Source: G965199725 sp965199725 (GTDB lineage: Bacteria; Pseudomonadota; Gammaproteobacteria; Nitrosococcales; Methylophagaceae). From it: a DNA stretch of 64,000 nt. Position numbers and translations under genes: made by a program. The stretch is taken from positions 372,001 to 436,000 of the forward strand of contig OZ241321.1 of NCBI GenBank assembly GCA_965199725.1, in the 5' to 3' direction. The notes under the pieces were generated by a model that was not told the origin of the DNA, did no database searches, and saw only the letters and a list, made by a program, of their open reading frames with translations. Positions 1 through 9,404 of this stretch are shown here, piece by piece (within the stretch, counting starts at the first letter, position 1; each line of letters starts with the position of its first letter).

Positions 1-522
1 CAGCCCCTCATAAGGATAATGTCTGATAAGTCGCCCAACCACGTCAACGCCAGCAAACTGATGCCTGTTAACAGCAAATTGAGCAACCTCTTGCTCTGTC
101 AAACGCTGCCTGAGTATCACGCTATGAAACGCTCGCTGATCCTTAATTTCCTGCTTTATATTGGCTATATCGGCACTGCTCATACTAAATAAATCAACTA
201 AGCCCTGCAAAGTAGCATCTATATCAACTATTTGCTCTGGTATCATCTCCAAACTGAATATTGGTATATTCTCAGCTAAAATTACACCATGTCGATCATA
301 AATCAGTCCGCGCTGTGGGGGCATAGCGACAATATCCACCCGGTTTTTATTTGACAATAAGTCAAAATATTCATGTTCAACAATCTGCAATACTGCAAGA
401 CGCACCATAACAACCAAAAATAGGACTCCAACAAAAATAGCAACAAACAGTAACCTAGCATTGACTAATCGGCTTTCGCGCAGCTGATGTTTCAGCACGG
501 ATTGTGATATTAAATAATTCAT
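1..522 (-). CDS. mrdA: Penicillin-binding protein 2, N-terminal part (cut by window edge)
   Basis: This is the peptidoglycan D,D-transpeptidase of the cell-elongation machinery, anchored in the inner membrane. The frame starts at an ATG at 522-520 that overlaps the mreD stop as ATGA, and it runs open to the window edge, giving about 174 residues. Visible are a short basic cytoplasmic start (MNYLISQS), one hydrophobic transmembrane segment near residues 22-40, and the PBP2 pedestal with RGLIYDRHGVILAEN near residues 70-84, a hallmark of class B PBPs. The catalytic SxxK domain lies outside the window. It is the last visible gene of mreB-mreC-mreD-mrdA, the usual Rod-complex arrangement in gammaproteobacteria, and the overlap suggests translational coupling. 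Confidence 0.93.
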   Translation of the reverse strand, partial: MNYLISQSVLKHQLRESRLVNARLLFVAIFVGVLFLVVMVRLAVLQIVEHEYFDLLSNKNRVDIVAMPPQRGLIYDRHGVILAENIPIFSLEMIPEQIVDIDATLQGLVDLFSMSSADIANIKQEIKDQRAFHSVILRQRLTEQEVAQFAVNRHQFAGVDVVGRLIRHYPYEGL

Positions 523-986
523 CTTACATTAAATATATGCCTGAATTTACGCAGTACTGCATAAATGAATGGCCATATAATCGCACTGCTGATAGTAGGT
601 AACCAAATTTGCCAGTTCATTATTCTAGGCGACATTACTACATCGATAATCTGCACAGGAAGCACCAATAGCAGAATAATGAACGCTTGTTGCCACAAGG
701 GATGTTGACGTAACTGTAAATGTAGTCTCAATACAAGATAGACAATAAGAACATAAGATAAGGCTGATACACCCAGTATTTCTCCCATCATTACATCAAC
801 GAACAGGCCAGTTATCCATGCAAGCCCAATGCCAGCACGCTGAGGCAACGCCATCGCCCAATAAATCAGTGTCATAGCCACCCATTCAGGTCTGAAAGCA
901 CTTACTACGCCTGGTAAAGGTAGCAGCATAAGCGCACTCGCCATTAATAAGCTAAGTACAATCATGCCATCTCTGTGCTTGGTCAC
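519..986 (-). CDS. mreD: Rod shape-determining protein MreD
   Basis: MreD is a small polytopic inner-membrane protein of the elongation complex, partnering MreC and PBP2. The 155-residue product has about five hydrophobic helices, starting near residue 8, and the family's conserved stretch around PEWVAMTLIYWAMALPQR near residues 33-50, followed by GLFVDVMMGEILGVSAL near residues 60-76. It overlaps mreC by 4 nt at its start and mrdA by 4 nt at its end, so all three are probably translated from one message. Length is normal for the family. Confidence 0.93.
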   Translation of the reverse strand: MTKHRDGMIVLSLLMASALMLLPLPGVVSAFRPEWVAMTLIYWAMALPQRAGIGLAWITGLFVDVMMGEILGVSALSYVLIVYLVLRLHLQLRQHPLWQQAFIILLLVLPVQIIDVVMSPRIMNWQIWLPTISSAIIWPFIYAVLRKFRHIFNVR

Positions 987-1807
987 TGTGCCAACCCTGC
1001 GGAAATAGCATTATGGTCTATTGGTAGCCTTTTCGCCGACATCACCAATAATACCTCTCTACTGGTTGCAAGCTGCGCTGCTGGTTCAACCTTGACATCG
1101 GTAAACGCCTTACCTGGCGGTAGATTAATGGCAATAATCGTACCCACTGGATAACCAGCTGGAAAACGTCCACCCAAACCTGATGTTACTAACAAATCAC
1201 CTATACGAATATCTGCATTATGCGGCAGATAGTCGATCTGTAATGGCTTGCCAAAGCCGCGACCTGTTAACACAGCACGCACGCCATTACGGTTATTCTG
1301 CACTGGCAAAGCATGGCTGGGATCAGTGAGCAGTATCGCCGTGCTGGAAAGCGGGCTTACTGATGTGATCTGTCCCATTACCCCTGTTGCATCCAGTACT
1401 GGCTGACCCGGAAATACATCGTATAGCCCGCCCTTGTCTATAATTACTTGTTGCGAAAATGGATCTAAGTTAACCGTCAACAATTCCGCAAAAATGACCT
1501 GTTCATTCAAGCGAAATGACGAACCAAGAAGTGTGCGCAAACGCTTATTTTCCTGCTCTAATGCCTGTAATTTCTGTAGTCGAACACTACTCAGCAAATT
1601 AGCTTTTTGCAAGGCAGTATTTTTTGCTCTGAGCTCCCTGTGGTTGCTAAAAAAATCACTTGCCCAGTCTTTGGTAATACTGGGAAATGAGACAAAGCTT
1701 TGAATGGGATAGGCAAAAGTTGCCAGGACTGCGCGAAAAGACGACAAATAATTGAGCCGTGAATCAAGCAAAAAAATTGCCAGAGATGCTAAAAATGCAA
1801 TTAGCAA
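983..1807 (-). CDS. mreC: Rod shape-determining protein MreC
   Basis: MreC is a bitopic periplasmic scaffold linking cytoplasmic MreB to PBP2. The 274-residue product opens with a membrane anchor (residues 1-17), then a coiled-coil stretch (about 55-95, ending in LEQENKRLRTLLG). The two beta-barrel subdomains follow, with the signatures VIIDKGGLYDVFPGQPV and LLVTSGLGGRFPAGYPVG. Length and order match the family. The start ATG is the first in frame; the 114 bp between it and mreB carries no other gene. Confidence 0.95.
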   Translation of the reverse strand: MLIAFLASLAIFLLDSRLNYLSSFRAVLATFAYPIQSFVSFPSITKDWASDFFSNHRELRAKNTALQKANLLSSVRLQKLQALEQENKRLRTLLGSSFRLNEQVIFAELLTVNLDPFSQQVIIDKGGLYDVFPGQPVLDATGVMGQITSVSPLSSTAILLTDPSHALPVQNNRNGVRAVLTGRGFGKPLQIDYLPHNADIRIGDLLVTSGLGGRFPAGYPVGTIIAINLPPGKAFTDVKVEPAAQLATSREVLLVMSAKRLPIDHNAISAGLAQ

Positions 1808-1921
1808 CTGAGTATTTAATGAAGGATTATGTGTGAATAACGTTTTGATAATGTTACCCGAAAACCAAATAAAAAATTGTAGCTAACGGTATGCTGCAAC
1901 AGCGATTGACAAAAATAACAA

Positions 1922-2977
1922 TTACTCAGACGTGAAGATATCCATACCTCGACCCCGATGAGTGTCAATCATTTCCAACGCATGACCACCACCACGAGCA
2001 ACGCAAGATAAAGGATCTTCAGCGACAATAGCCAATAATCCTGTTTCTTCAATAAGTAAACGATCAATATCGCGCAATAATGCACCGCCGCCTGTCAGCA
2101 CAATCCCTCTTTCAGCCACATCTGCACCTAGCTCAGGAGGCGTTTTTTCCAATGCAGTCCTTACTGCAGAGACAATACCCGATAACGGGTCTTGCAATGC
2201 TTCAAGAATTTCATTACTGCTAAGAGTAAAGCTACGTGGTATTCCCTCTGCTAAATTACGACCACGCACCTCCATTTCCTTTACCTCATTTCCTGGGTAG
2301 GCAGAACCGATTTCTTTCTTAATTTTTTCAGCGGTTGAGTCACCAATCAGCGTGCCATAATTTCTACGCACATAGCTGATAATTGACTCATCAAACAAAT
2401 CACCGCCAATGCGCACCGAGGTAGCGTAAACAATGCCGTTTAATGAAATTATAGCCACTTCTGTTGTACCGCCGCCAATATCCAGCACCATGGAACCGCT
2501 GGCTTCCTCTACTGGCATACCAGCACCTATGGCCGCTGCCATAGGCTCTTCAATCAGATAGACGCTTCTAGCGCCAGCCCCTGCAGCTGATTCACGAATA
2601 GCACGCCGCTCAACTTGTGTTGAACCACATGGCACACACACTAAAACACGCGGACTGGGCTTCAAAAAGCGACCTTCATGTGCCTTGCGGATAAAATATT
2701 GCAACATTTTTTCCGTCACCGTGAAATCAGCAATCACGCCATCTTTCAGCGGCCTGATTGCAGTAATGTTTCCCGGTGTGCGCCCCAGCATTCTCTTTGC
2801 ATCAACGCCAACTGCCGCCACTGAGCGCTGACCACCAGGACCGTTTTCCTGACGAATAGCAACTACTGAAGGTTCATTCAGAATAACGCCCTGCCCACGC
2901 CCATAAATAAGCGTATTTGCCGTACCAAGATCAATTGAAAGATCATTTGAAAACATGCCGCGTAACCGTTCAAACAT
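1922..2977 (-). CDS. mreB: Actin-like cell-shape protein MreB
   Basis: MreB forms membrane-associated filaments that direct lateral wall synthesis. The 351-residue product carries the actin-fold phosphate-1 loop DLGTANTLIY (residues 17-26), phosphate-2 loop VLDIGGGTTEVAIIS near residue 165, and the adenosine motif VLTGGGALL near residue 293. An N-terminal MFERLRGMFSNDLS segment fits the membrane-binding amphipathic helix. It is the first gene of the leftward shape cluster and is divergent from gatC across about 120 bp, the same arrangement as in Pseudomonas and other gammaproteobacteria. Confidence 0.97.
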   Translation of the reverse strand: MFERLRGMFSNDLSIDLGTANTLIYGRGQGVILNEPSVVAIRQENGPGGQRSVAAVGVDAKRMLGRTPGNITAIRPLKDGVIADFTVTEKMLQYFIRKAHEGRFLKPSPRVLVCVPCGSTQVERRAIRESAAGAGARSVYLIEEPMAAAIGAGMPVEEASGSMVLDIGGGTTEVAIISLNGIVYATSVRIGGDLFDESIISYVRRNYGTLIGDSTAEKIKKEIGSAYPGNEVKEMEVRGRNLAEGIPRSFTLSSNEILEALQDPLSGIVSAVRTALEKTPPELGADVAERGIVLTGGGALLRDIDRLLIEETGLLAIVAEDPLSCVARGGGHALEMIDTHRGRGMDIFTSE

Positions 2978-2979
2978 TA

Positions 2980-3010
2980 TTGATCATCCGTATTCTAGTT
3001 TAAGTATAAT
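2980..3010 (+). promoter_or_regulatory. Possible sigma70 promoter for gatCA
   Basis: A perfect TATAAT lies at 3005-3010, with TTGATC at 2980-2985 as a possible -35 element. The 19 nt spacer is longer than the 17 nt ideal, which weakens the call. It points toward gatC, which starts about 90 nt downstream. Confidence 0.35.
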
Positions 3011-3101
3011 GGCTACTTTATCAATGCACAGCCCTATTGGGCAAGCAGTGAATGATTTAAAATGTTATTCTTGGTGATCGAAATTTGCTTTGGATGTAGG
3101 C

Positions 3102-3389
3102 ATGAGTTTAGTTAAAACTGACATAGAAAAAATTGCTCACTTAGCACGATTAGCAATTAATGTAGATGATATTCCAGCCTATACGCGGGATTTGAACACG
3201 ATTCTTAATCTGGCAAGCAAACTCAATCATGCCAATACCAGTGCTATTATACCAATGGCTCATCCTTTTGATGCTAAACAACGATTGCGACCAGACAAGA
3301 TAACCGAAACCGATCAGCGCGAATTATTTCAGTCTATTGCGCCAAATGCGCAAGCAGGTGTCTATCTTGTGCCACAGGTTATTGAATAA
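3102..3389 (+). CDS. gatC: Glutamyl/aspartyl-tRNA amidotransferase subunit C
   Basis: GatC is the small belt subunit that holds GatA and GatB together in the enzyme converting Glu-tRNA(Gln) or Asp-tRNA(Asn) to the correct aminoacyl-tRNA. The 95-residue product shows the family pattern KIAHLARLAI near the start and the central DLNTILNLASKLN. An upstream TTG at 3090 is also in frame, but ATG 3102 gives MSLVKTDIEKIAHLAR, the usual family start, and follows a GTAGG-like ribosome site. It sits 3 nt before gatA. Confidence 0.93.
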   Translation: MSLVKTDIEKIAHLARLAINVDDIPAYTRDLNTILNLASKLNHANTSAIIPMAHPFDAKQRLRPDKITETDQRELFQSIAPNAQAGVYLVPQVIE

Positions 3390-3392
3390 TGG

Positions 3393-4856
3393 ATGCGGCT
3401 TATGCACGATAAATCTCTTGCTGAATTGTCTGCATCACTGCATGCAGGTGAGTTCAGTAGTGTTGAACTAACCCAGCACTATCTTGAACGCATCAACACA
3501 TACGATAACGGGGTTAATGCTTATATCACCATCACCGATGATATTGCGTTAGATCAGGCAAAGTATGCTGATAAGTTATTGCGCAAAAAAGCGGCGGGCA
3601 AATTAACTGGCATCCCAATCGCACATAAAGACATTTTCTGCACTCAAGATGTCCGTACAAGCTGCGCATCTAAAATGCTGGATAATTTTATCTCGCCTTA
3701 TAACGCAACTTTGATAGAAAAAATCAATGGTGCTGGCATGATTATGCTAGGCAAAACCAATATGGATGAATTTGCTATGGGCTCATCAAATGAAACCAGC
3801 TTTTATGGTGCTGTTCATAACCCGTGGGATGGTGAGCGCGTGCCCGGTGGTTCTTCTGGTGGTTCGGCTGCCGCAGTTGCTGCCCGGTTAGCACCTATCG
3901 CAACTGGCACTGATACGGGTGGTTCTATTCGTGGGCCAGCATCATTATGTAATCTAACTGGCCTGAAGCCAACTTATGGTCGCATTTCTCGTTACGGCAT
4001 GATCGCATTTGCATCCAGCCTTGATCAGGCAGGATCGCTAGCCATCAACGCTGAAGATACCGCGTTACTACTCAATGAAATAGCTGGCTTTGATAAGCAT
4101 GATTCTACCAGTATTGACTATAATATACCCAATTATACCACCACATTAAACGATTCATTAGCCGGTTTACGGATTGGCTTACCAGTAGAATATTTTGATG
4201 ACAGGCTTGATGCTGAAGTAGCAACGATCGTTGAAACAGCAATAAAGCAATACGAGGCGCTAGGCGCAACAATTAAGAAAATAGCACTACCTAATACTGA
4301 GCTTGCGGTACCAACCTATTATGTTGTCGCGCCTGCTGAATGCTCATCTAATCTATCTCGCATGGATGGTATCCGCTTTGGTTACCGCTGTGATAATCCG
4401 CAAGACTTAACTGATCTTTACAAACGGTCGCGGGGGGAAGGATTTGGCAAAGAAGTAAAGCGACGCATTATGATCGGCACCTACGTGCTATCGACCGGCT
4501 ATTACGATGCTTATTACTTAAAGGCGCAACGCTGTCGCCGCCTGATAACCAATGATTTTAGAGAAAGCTTTGATAAAGTTGATGTTATTATGGGACCAAC
4601 TACGCCAACGGTGGCGTTTAAATTAGGTGACAAAACTGATGATCCCTTATCAATGTACCTGGCTGATATTTACACTATAAGCGTCAATCTCGCTGGTCTG
4701 CCAAGCATATCCATTCCTGCTGGTTTTGTTGCTGGATTGCCAGTAGGATTGCAGATTATTGGCAATTATTTTACTGAGGCCAAACTGCTCAACATCGCTC
4801 ATCAGTACCAAAAGATGACTGACTGGCATAAAAAAATACCTGATGCGTTTGCTTAA
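3393..4856 (+). CDS. gatA: Glutamyl/aspartyl-tRNA amidotransferase subunit A
   Basis: GatA is the amidase that releases ammonia from glutamine and feeds it to GatB. The 487-residue product contains the amidase-signature triad: Lys in GIPIAHKDIF, the Gly/Ser-rich loop PGGSSGGSAAAVAA, and the cis-Ser/Ser nucleophile region TDTGGSIRGPAS. Length is normal. ATG 3402 (MHDKSLAELSA) matches the family start better than ATG 3393, so the first three residues are uncertain. The expected third gene, gatB, does not follow; a protease gene does. Confidence 0.96.
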   Translation: MRLMHDKSLAELSASLHAGEFSSVELTQHYLERINTYDNGVNAYITITDDIALDQAKYADKLLRKKAAGKLTGIPIAHKDIFCTQDVRTSCASKMLDNFISPYNATLIEKINGAGMIMLGKTNMDEFAMGSSNETSFYGAVHNPWDGERVPGGSSGGSAAAVAARLAPIATGTDTGGSIRGPASLCNLTGLKPTYGRISRYGMIAFASSLDQAGSLAINAEDTALLLNEIAGFDKHDSTSIDYNIPNYTTTLNDSLAGLRIGLPVEYFDDRLDAEVATIVETAIKQYEALGATIKKIALPNTELAVPTYYVVAPAECSSNLSRMDGIRFGYRCDNPQDLTDLYKRSRGEGFGKEVKRRIMIGTYVLSTGYYDAYYLKAQRCRRLITNDFRESFDKVDVIMGPTTPTVAFKLGDKTDDPLSMYLADIYTISVNLAGLPSISIPAGFVAGLPVGLQIIGNYFTEAKLLNIAHQYQKMTDWHKKIPDAFA

Positions 4857-4883
4857 GACAAACTAAAAAGGTAGGCGTTAATT

Positions 4884-5531
4884 ATGTATAACATTAAAAA
4901 ATATATCATTACTGCCATGTTACTTTATGTAGCATCTGCATGGACTGACGAGCTTAATATTAAAGTTGTTGGTTTGTTTAATGAACGTGCTATTGTAGAT
5001 GTTAATGGCCAGCAACGCTTATTACAAATAGGCAAACCCAGCCTTGAAGGCATTACCCTAGTTTCAGCAAATAGCCGTAAAGCAGTACTTGAAATTAATG
5101 GCCTACAAACTGAACATTTTCTTGCTGGCAATCAGGCAGGTAGCAGTTTTTCTCCTCCTGTACAAGCGGTTGTCAGTTTATGGCTACGGTATGGAAGGTA
5201 CTATACGCCAGGCATGATTAATGGCGTTAATGTGGATTTTGTTGTTGATACCGGTGCTGATACGATTGCATTGAATTCAGTAACAGCATCACGAATAGGG
5301 CTGAACTACTTAAAAGGACAACCTACTATGGTGGCCACCGCATCAGAAATAACAACTGGCTACAACATCATGCTAGACAAAGTAAAAGTTGACGGAATTA
5401 CGCTTTACAACATTAAAGCAACGGTATTGGAAGGGAATCAGCCTGAAACTGTATTATTAGGCATGACTTTTTTGAACCAACTTGATATGATCTTTAGCGG
5501 CGATCGCCTAGATTTAAAAAAGAAATTCTAA
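4884..5531 (+). CDS. Periplasmic retropepsin-like aspartic protease (clan AA)
   Basis: This is a probable exported single-domain aspartic protease of the retropepsin-like bacterial family that carries one catalytic aspartate per chain and should act as a dimer. The 215-residue product has a hydrophobic N-terminal signal or anchor (about residues 6-20) and a small beta domain (about 25-75) like those of GspC-type proteins. The protease domain follows, with VVDTGADTIALNS as the catalytic DTGA motif near residue 122 and VLLGMTFLNQLDM as the closing ILG-like motif near residue 191. It lies 27 nt after gatA in the place normally held by gatB. Substrate unknown. Confidence 0.8.
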   Translation: MYNIKKYIITAMLLYVASAWTDELNIKVVGLFNERAIVDVNGQQRLLQIGKPSLEGITLVSANSRKAVLEINGLQTEHFLAGNQAGSSFSPPVQAVVSLWLRYGRYYTPGMINGVNVDFVVDTGADTIALNSVTASRIGLNYLKGQPTMVATASEITTGYNIMLDKVKVDGITLYNIKATVLEGNQPETVLLGMTFLNQLDMIFSGDRLDLKKKF

Positions 5532-5532
5532 A

Positions 5533-5685
5533 AGTTCGATTCTAGCTAAAGGTAAGATTGAAATCTCAGATGCTTTAGATAAATTAAAAGCAGCTGCCCA
5601 GCAAACGCCAATAGATATGGGTTCTAAAATAGCTGATGCTGACTGGTTAAAGCTCAAAGAGACCAAGTTTAGAAAGAAAGGATAG
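5533..5685 (+). pseudogene. Orphan C-terminal reading-frame tail
   Basis: A frame of 50 codons without start codon runs to TAG at 5683-5685. Its translation (…EISDALDKLKAAAQQTP… then ADADWLKLKETKFRKKG) has ordinary protein-like, helical, Lys-rich composition, but I do not recognise it. It begins immediately after the protease stop and ends just before the IS3 remnant, so it may be the tail of a gene cut by a deletion or insertion event. It could also be a chance open stretch. Confidence 0.35.
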
Positions 5686-5787
5686 TCTTCTCCACAAATA
5701 TTAAAGATATTGCAAATATCCCATAAACTAATACAATCTGAATGTAGAAATTTCTATAATCACAACAGATACGAAGGGGTTTTTACG

Positions 5788-6713
5788 ATGACAAAGCGGC
5801 TGAATGAAAGCCAGATTGTTGTTATGCTGGAAGAAGCTGAGGCGGGTATATCAATATCAGAATTATTTAGCAAGCATGGTATAGGCAAACAGCACATTCT
5901 ACAAATGGCGGAATAAATATGGCGACATGGAAGTCTTTGATGTGAATCGGTTGAAAGAGTTGGAAGGAGAGAACCGACGCTTTTAAAACAGATGAGGCCT
6001 AGTTGATTGATACATTGCTGGCCTTCGTAGATAAACATCCTAGGGTTTTCCTAAATGCCTTAGCAGCTAAGGGCTTGGGTTATTGTTGGCACCGCAAACG
6101 GATTTATCGGGTTTATTTACAACCTAAACTGAGTATGCGGCTAAAGCTAAAACGACGCTTGGCCAACCGCCATCGCTTGCCATTAGCTGTACCAATAGCA
6201 AGCAATCTAATGCTGGTCGCTGGACTTTATGAGTGATGTCTTGCAGCACTCACCGTTTTAGAGCGTTCAATAATGTGGTGGATGATTTAATCGAAAAATG
6301 TTAGGCATTGATATCAATTCAAGCCTCACCGCTGATAGAGTGATGCAGCGCATGGTAACTGTCCAACATGGCTATTCTGAGCAGATACATTGTTATAATG
6401 GCCCTGAGTTTAGATCACATGAGCTAGCGCAGCTTGGGCCGAGAAAAGCATCAATTATACATTAATTTTATTAAACCGGGGAAGCCTTATCAGCATAGTG
6501 ACATTGAACGATTAAATCGTATTTATCCGAGAGGATGGTACTTGATCTTTATTTATTCAGTAATCTTGATGAAGTCAGGTGAATCACAAACGATTGGATA
6601 CAGCTTTATAACTCGACCACACGATACACTCAATGATATGACAGCAGTTGAGCACTTACATGTGGCTTAACTCTCTACACTGAAGCTATGCTAATAAAGG
6701 AGGGGTACTTACA
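5788..6713 (+). mobile_element. Decayed IS3-family insertion sequence (orfA and orfB remnants)
   Basis: The orfA start (MTKRLNESQIVVMLEEAEAG, helix-turn-helix typical of IS3 orfA) runs in frame to 5916, then needs a frame change to continue as FYKWRNKYGDMEVF. OrfB pieces follow in several frames: KRRLANRHRLPLAVP near 6150, FNNVVDDLIEK near 6270, the DDE-core stretch NGPEFRSHELA near 6400, FIKPGKPYQHSDIERLNRIYP near 6460-6530, and the end STRPHDTLNDMTAVEHL near 6610-6655. This order is that of an IS3 OrfB integrase, but with frameshifts and lost segments. The sequence around 6696-6713 (AAAGGAGGGGTACTTACA) could be the right terminal repeat; no left partner was found. No transposition activity is expected. 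Confidence 0.82.
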
Positions 6714-6951
6714 CTGACTTATCTCTATCAAACAAAATAGATATTTCATTGAGATAAATAACTTACACATTTGGAACTAATATGCAAATGAGCAGTGCAC
6801 TTGGTATTTAAAGAGGATAGCTACTTTTTATTTGCTTGTTGTGTTGCACAGTAAACATTATCCACCATAGCAGGCATCTTAAACAGATAGTATAATAGCT
6901 ATTGTACTTCAGGACAAATTTAAGATTATTGTTGATCATACAAACACTTAA
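6714..6951. other. Intergenic AT-rich DNA, nothing recognised
   Basis: Between the IS3 remnant and the end of purA there is no open frame with protein-like content and no obvious terminator hairpin. Confidence 0.5.
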
Positions 6952-8247
6952 TCATAATATGAGATTGCGCCTGATAATGGTCTGGGCACGATCTGGCCCT
7001 GTTGAAATAATATCAATAGGCACACCCACTAGACGCTCAATTTCATTAATGTAATTCTGGGCATTGGCTGGCAAATCAGCAAAATTGGTTACACCAACAG
7101 TTGATTGATACCAACCAGGCATAGCAATATAATGTGGCTCGCACCTGTCAAACTCATCTGCACTAAGCGGCGGTAAAGGCTCATTCAGCTTGCCATCATG
7201 CTGATAACTCACACACAAACGAACCGTTTCTAAGCCATCTAATACATCTAATTTTGTTAAACATAAGTTGGTAACACTGCTAATCCAACAGGCGCGTTTC
7301 AGCGCCACAATGTCCAACCAGCCACAACGACGATTGCGTCCTGTTGTTGCCCCCTGCTCACAGCCAACATCAGCCAGATGATGACCAATATTATCAAACA
7401 GCTCTGAGGGAAATGGCCCTGCACCAACACGAGTTGCATAGGCTTTTGTAGCGCCCAGCACATAATCAATATGGCACGGACCAATGCCTGCGCCTGATGT
7501 ACTGCTTCCGGCGGTAGTATTGGATGAGGTCACATAGGGGTAAGTGCCATGATCAATATCTAATAACACCCCCTGCGCACCTTCAAACATGACATTATCT
7601 CCAGCCTGATTATACTGTTGCAACATGTGTGGAATATCAGCAATAAGCGGTAATAAAACATCGCGCGTGGCCAAAGTATTATCACATATCTCATTAAAAT
7701 CAACGGGAACTGACTGATAATAGTTAACTAATGAAAAGTTATGAAATGATAACACTTCTTGCAATTTTGTAATAAAGCCTGATTCATTAGTCAAATCACT
7801 CAGGCGGATACTGCGACGTGCTGCCTTATCTTCGTATGCCGGGCCAATACCACGACCTGTAGTACCAATTGCAAACTTGCCACGCCGACCTTCTCGTGCG
7901 CGATCCAGCATAACATGATAAGGCAGAATCAATGGACAGGCAGCGCTTATTTTCAAACGATCGCGTACCGGAACACCCCTAGTTTCTAGCTCAGTCATTT
8001 CCTTTACCAAAGCAACTGGAGAAAGCACAACACCATTACCGATTAAACACTGTACATGCTCACGCAAAATGCCAGAAGGAATCAAATGTAGAATAGTCTT
8101 TTTACCGTCAATAACTAAAGTATGACCAGCATTATGTCCACCTTGAAATCTCACGACTGCTGATACGTTATCTGTCAGTAAGTCAACCAGTTTGCCTTTG
8201 CCTTCATCGCCCCACTGACAGCCAACTACAACGATATTTTTAGTCAT
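6952..8247 (-). CDS. purA: Adenylosuccinate synthetase
   Basis: PurA makes adenylosuccinate from IMP, aspartate and GTP in AMP synthesis. The 431-residue product has the family start VVGCQWGDEGKGKLVDLL (P-loop), GGHNAGHTLV, the catalytic His region, GTTGRGIGPAYEDK, FEGAQGVLLDIDHGTYP and TGRNRRCGW. Full length with no missing motif. It is the last gene of the leftward miaA-to-purA series and follows hisZ by 35 nt, the conserved gammaproteobacterial neighbour. Confidence 0.98.
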   Translation of the reverse strand: MTKNIVVVGCQWGDEGKGKLVDLLTDNVSAVVRFQGGHNAGHTLVIDGKKTILHLIPSGILREHVQCLIGNGVVLSPVALVKEMTELETRGVPVRDRLKISAACPLILPYHVMLDRAREGRRGKFAIGTTGRGIGPAYEDKAARRSIRLSDLTNESGFITKLQEVLSFHNFSLVNYYQSVPVDFNEICDNTLATRDVLLPLIADIPHMLQQYNQAGDNVMFEGAQGVLLDIDHGTYPYVTSSNTTAGSSTSGAGIGPCHIDYVLGATKAYATRVGAGPFPSELFDNIGHHLADVGCEQGATTGRNRRCGWLDIVALKRACWISSVTNLCLTKLDVLDGLETVRLCVSYQHDGKLNEPLPPLSADEFDRCEPHYIAMPGWYQSTVGVTNFADLPANAQNYINEIERLVGVPIDIISTGPDRAQTIIRRNLIL

Positions 8248-8282
8248 ATTCTTGTTCTTGCTGTGCCAGTGATTAAAGCCAT

Positions 8283-9398
8283 TTAGCTATTATCAGGTAA
8301 TTGATAAATCACTACTTCACCACCTTGACGCAATTGTGCTACCTGCTTTTGCTGAGCAGCATCGTCCGACCACGGCAACAATATTGGTTGTTTATTATTA
8401 GTTATTTCAGGTAGCTGATGAACTAACGCTTTCAGATCCAGGCTAAAACCGGTCGCTGGCTGAGCATGGCCAAATACTTTACCTATGTCATCATAGCGAC
8501 CGCCCATGGCAATTGCCTGTCCTAGACCATGCTGATAGGCAGCAAACACAATGCCAGTATGGTAGTGATAGCCACGCAATTCAGCAAGGTCAAAGCTGAT
8601 GGTAACATCTGACAGCCTTTTTGCTATCATGTCTAGCACTAATTCCAGCATTGATAATGCGTTTTGAACCTCTTCGGGCGCTGTAGCAAGGGCCTGTTTT
8701 GCCCTCTGCAAAACACTGGCATCACCATTTAGCTTTGCCAATGACAATAACATAGCTTGTTTGTCACGAGGTAATTGATACTGCGCTAACAAACTGGTTA
8801 TTTCGGGTAACGCTTTACGCTGCAGGAGAGAGAATAGCACTTGCTCCTGCTCATTGTCCAGCCCAGCATAACGCACCAACGCCCGATAGATGCCAACATG
8901 ACCAAAATCTAATAATAGGTTAGGCTTAACCCCAGCCATCATTAGAGTTTCAACCATTAATTGCACGATCTCCATATCGCTTTCCATGCCAATATGTCCA
9001 TATATCTCTGCCCCTAACTGAACAGGATTACGCGCACTGTTTTGGTTATCTGGCAAGGTACGCAAAACACTGCCGATATAACATAATCGCAATATGCGTT
9101 GCTGATCACACAAATTATGTGCTGCAATTCTGGCAACCTGCGGCGTCATATCGGCGCGAATACCTATTAAGCGGCCCGAGACTTGATCTGTTAATTTAAA
9201 CGTTTGTAAGTCAAGCGTTTTGCCGTTACCTGTCAGCAAAGAATCAAGATATTCCACCATTGGTGGAGACACCAACTGGTAACCCCAGCTATGCATACCA
9301 TCAATTAATTTTCGCCGCAATATTTCAAGTTGCATAGCCTCTTTGGGCATTAATTCATCAATGCCTTCAGGCAATAACCAGCGCTGTTCAGTGCTCAT
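8283..9398 (-). CDS. hisZ: ATP phosphoribosyltransferase regulatory subunit
   Basis: HisZ is a catalytically inactive histidyl-tRNA-synthetase paralog that binds short-form HisG and regulates the first step of histidine synthesis. The 371-residue product has the class II synthetase-like core: a start resembling RWLLPEGIDELMPKEA, RADMTPQVARIAAH (motif 2-like), and AIAMGGRYDDIGKVFG near the C-terminus. The HisRS anticodon-binding domain is absent, as expected. Its position between the yjeT-like gene and purA is the conserved one. Its presence predicts a short-form HisG elsewhere. Confidence 0.95.
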   Translation of the reverse strand: MSTEQRWLLPEGIDELMPKEAMQLEILRRKLIDGMHSWGYQLVSPPMVEYLDSLLTGNGKTLDLQTFKLTDQVSGRLIGIRADMTPQVARIAAHNLCDQQRILRLCYIGSVLRTLPDNQNSARNPVQLGAEIYGHIGMESDMEIVQLMVETLMMAGVKPNLLLDFGHVGIYRALVRYAGLDNEQEQVLFSLLQRKALPEITSLLAQYQLPRDKQAMLLSLAKLNGDASVLQRAKQALATAPEEVQNALSMLELVLDMIAKRLSDVTISFDLAELRGYHYHTGIVFAAYQHGLGQAIAMGGRYDDIGKVFGHAQPATGFSLDLKALVHQLPEITNNKQPILLPWSDDAAQQKQVAQLRQGGEVVIYQLPDNS

Positions 9399-9404
9399 GT
9401 GTAC

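Noticed and set aside
8283..9398. A second histidyl-tRNA synthetase
   Set aside because: It lacks the anticodon-binding domain and sits between yjeT and purA, which identifies it as hisZ; true hisS is at 20299-21567.
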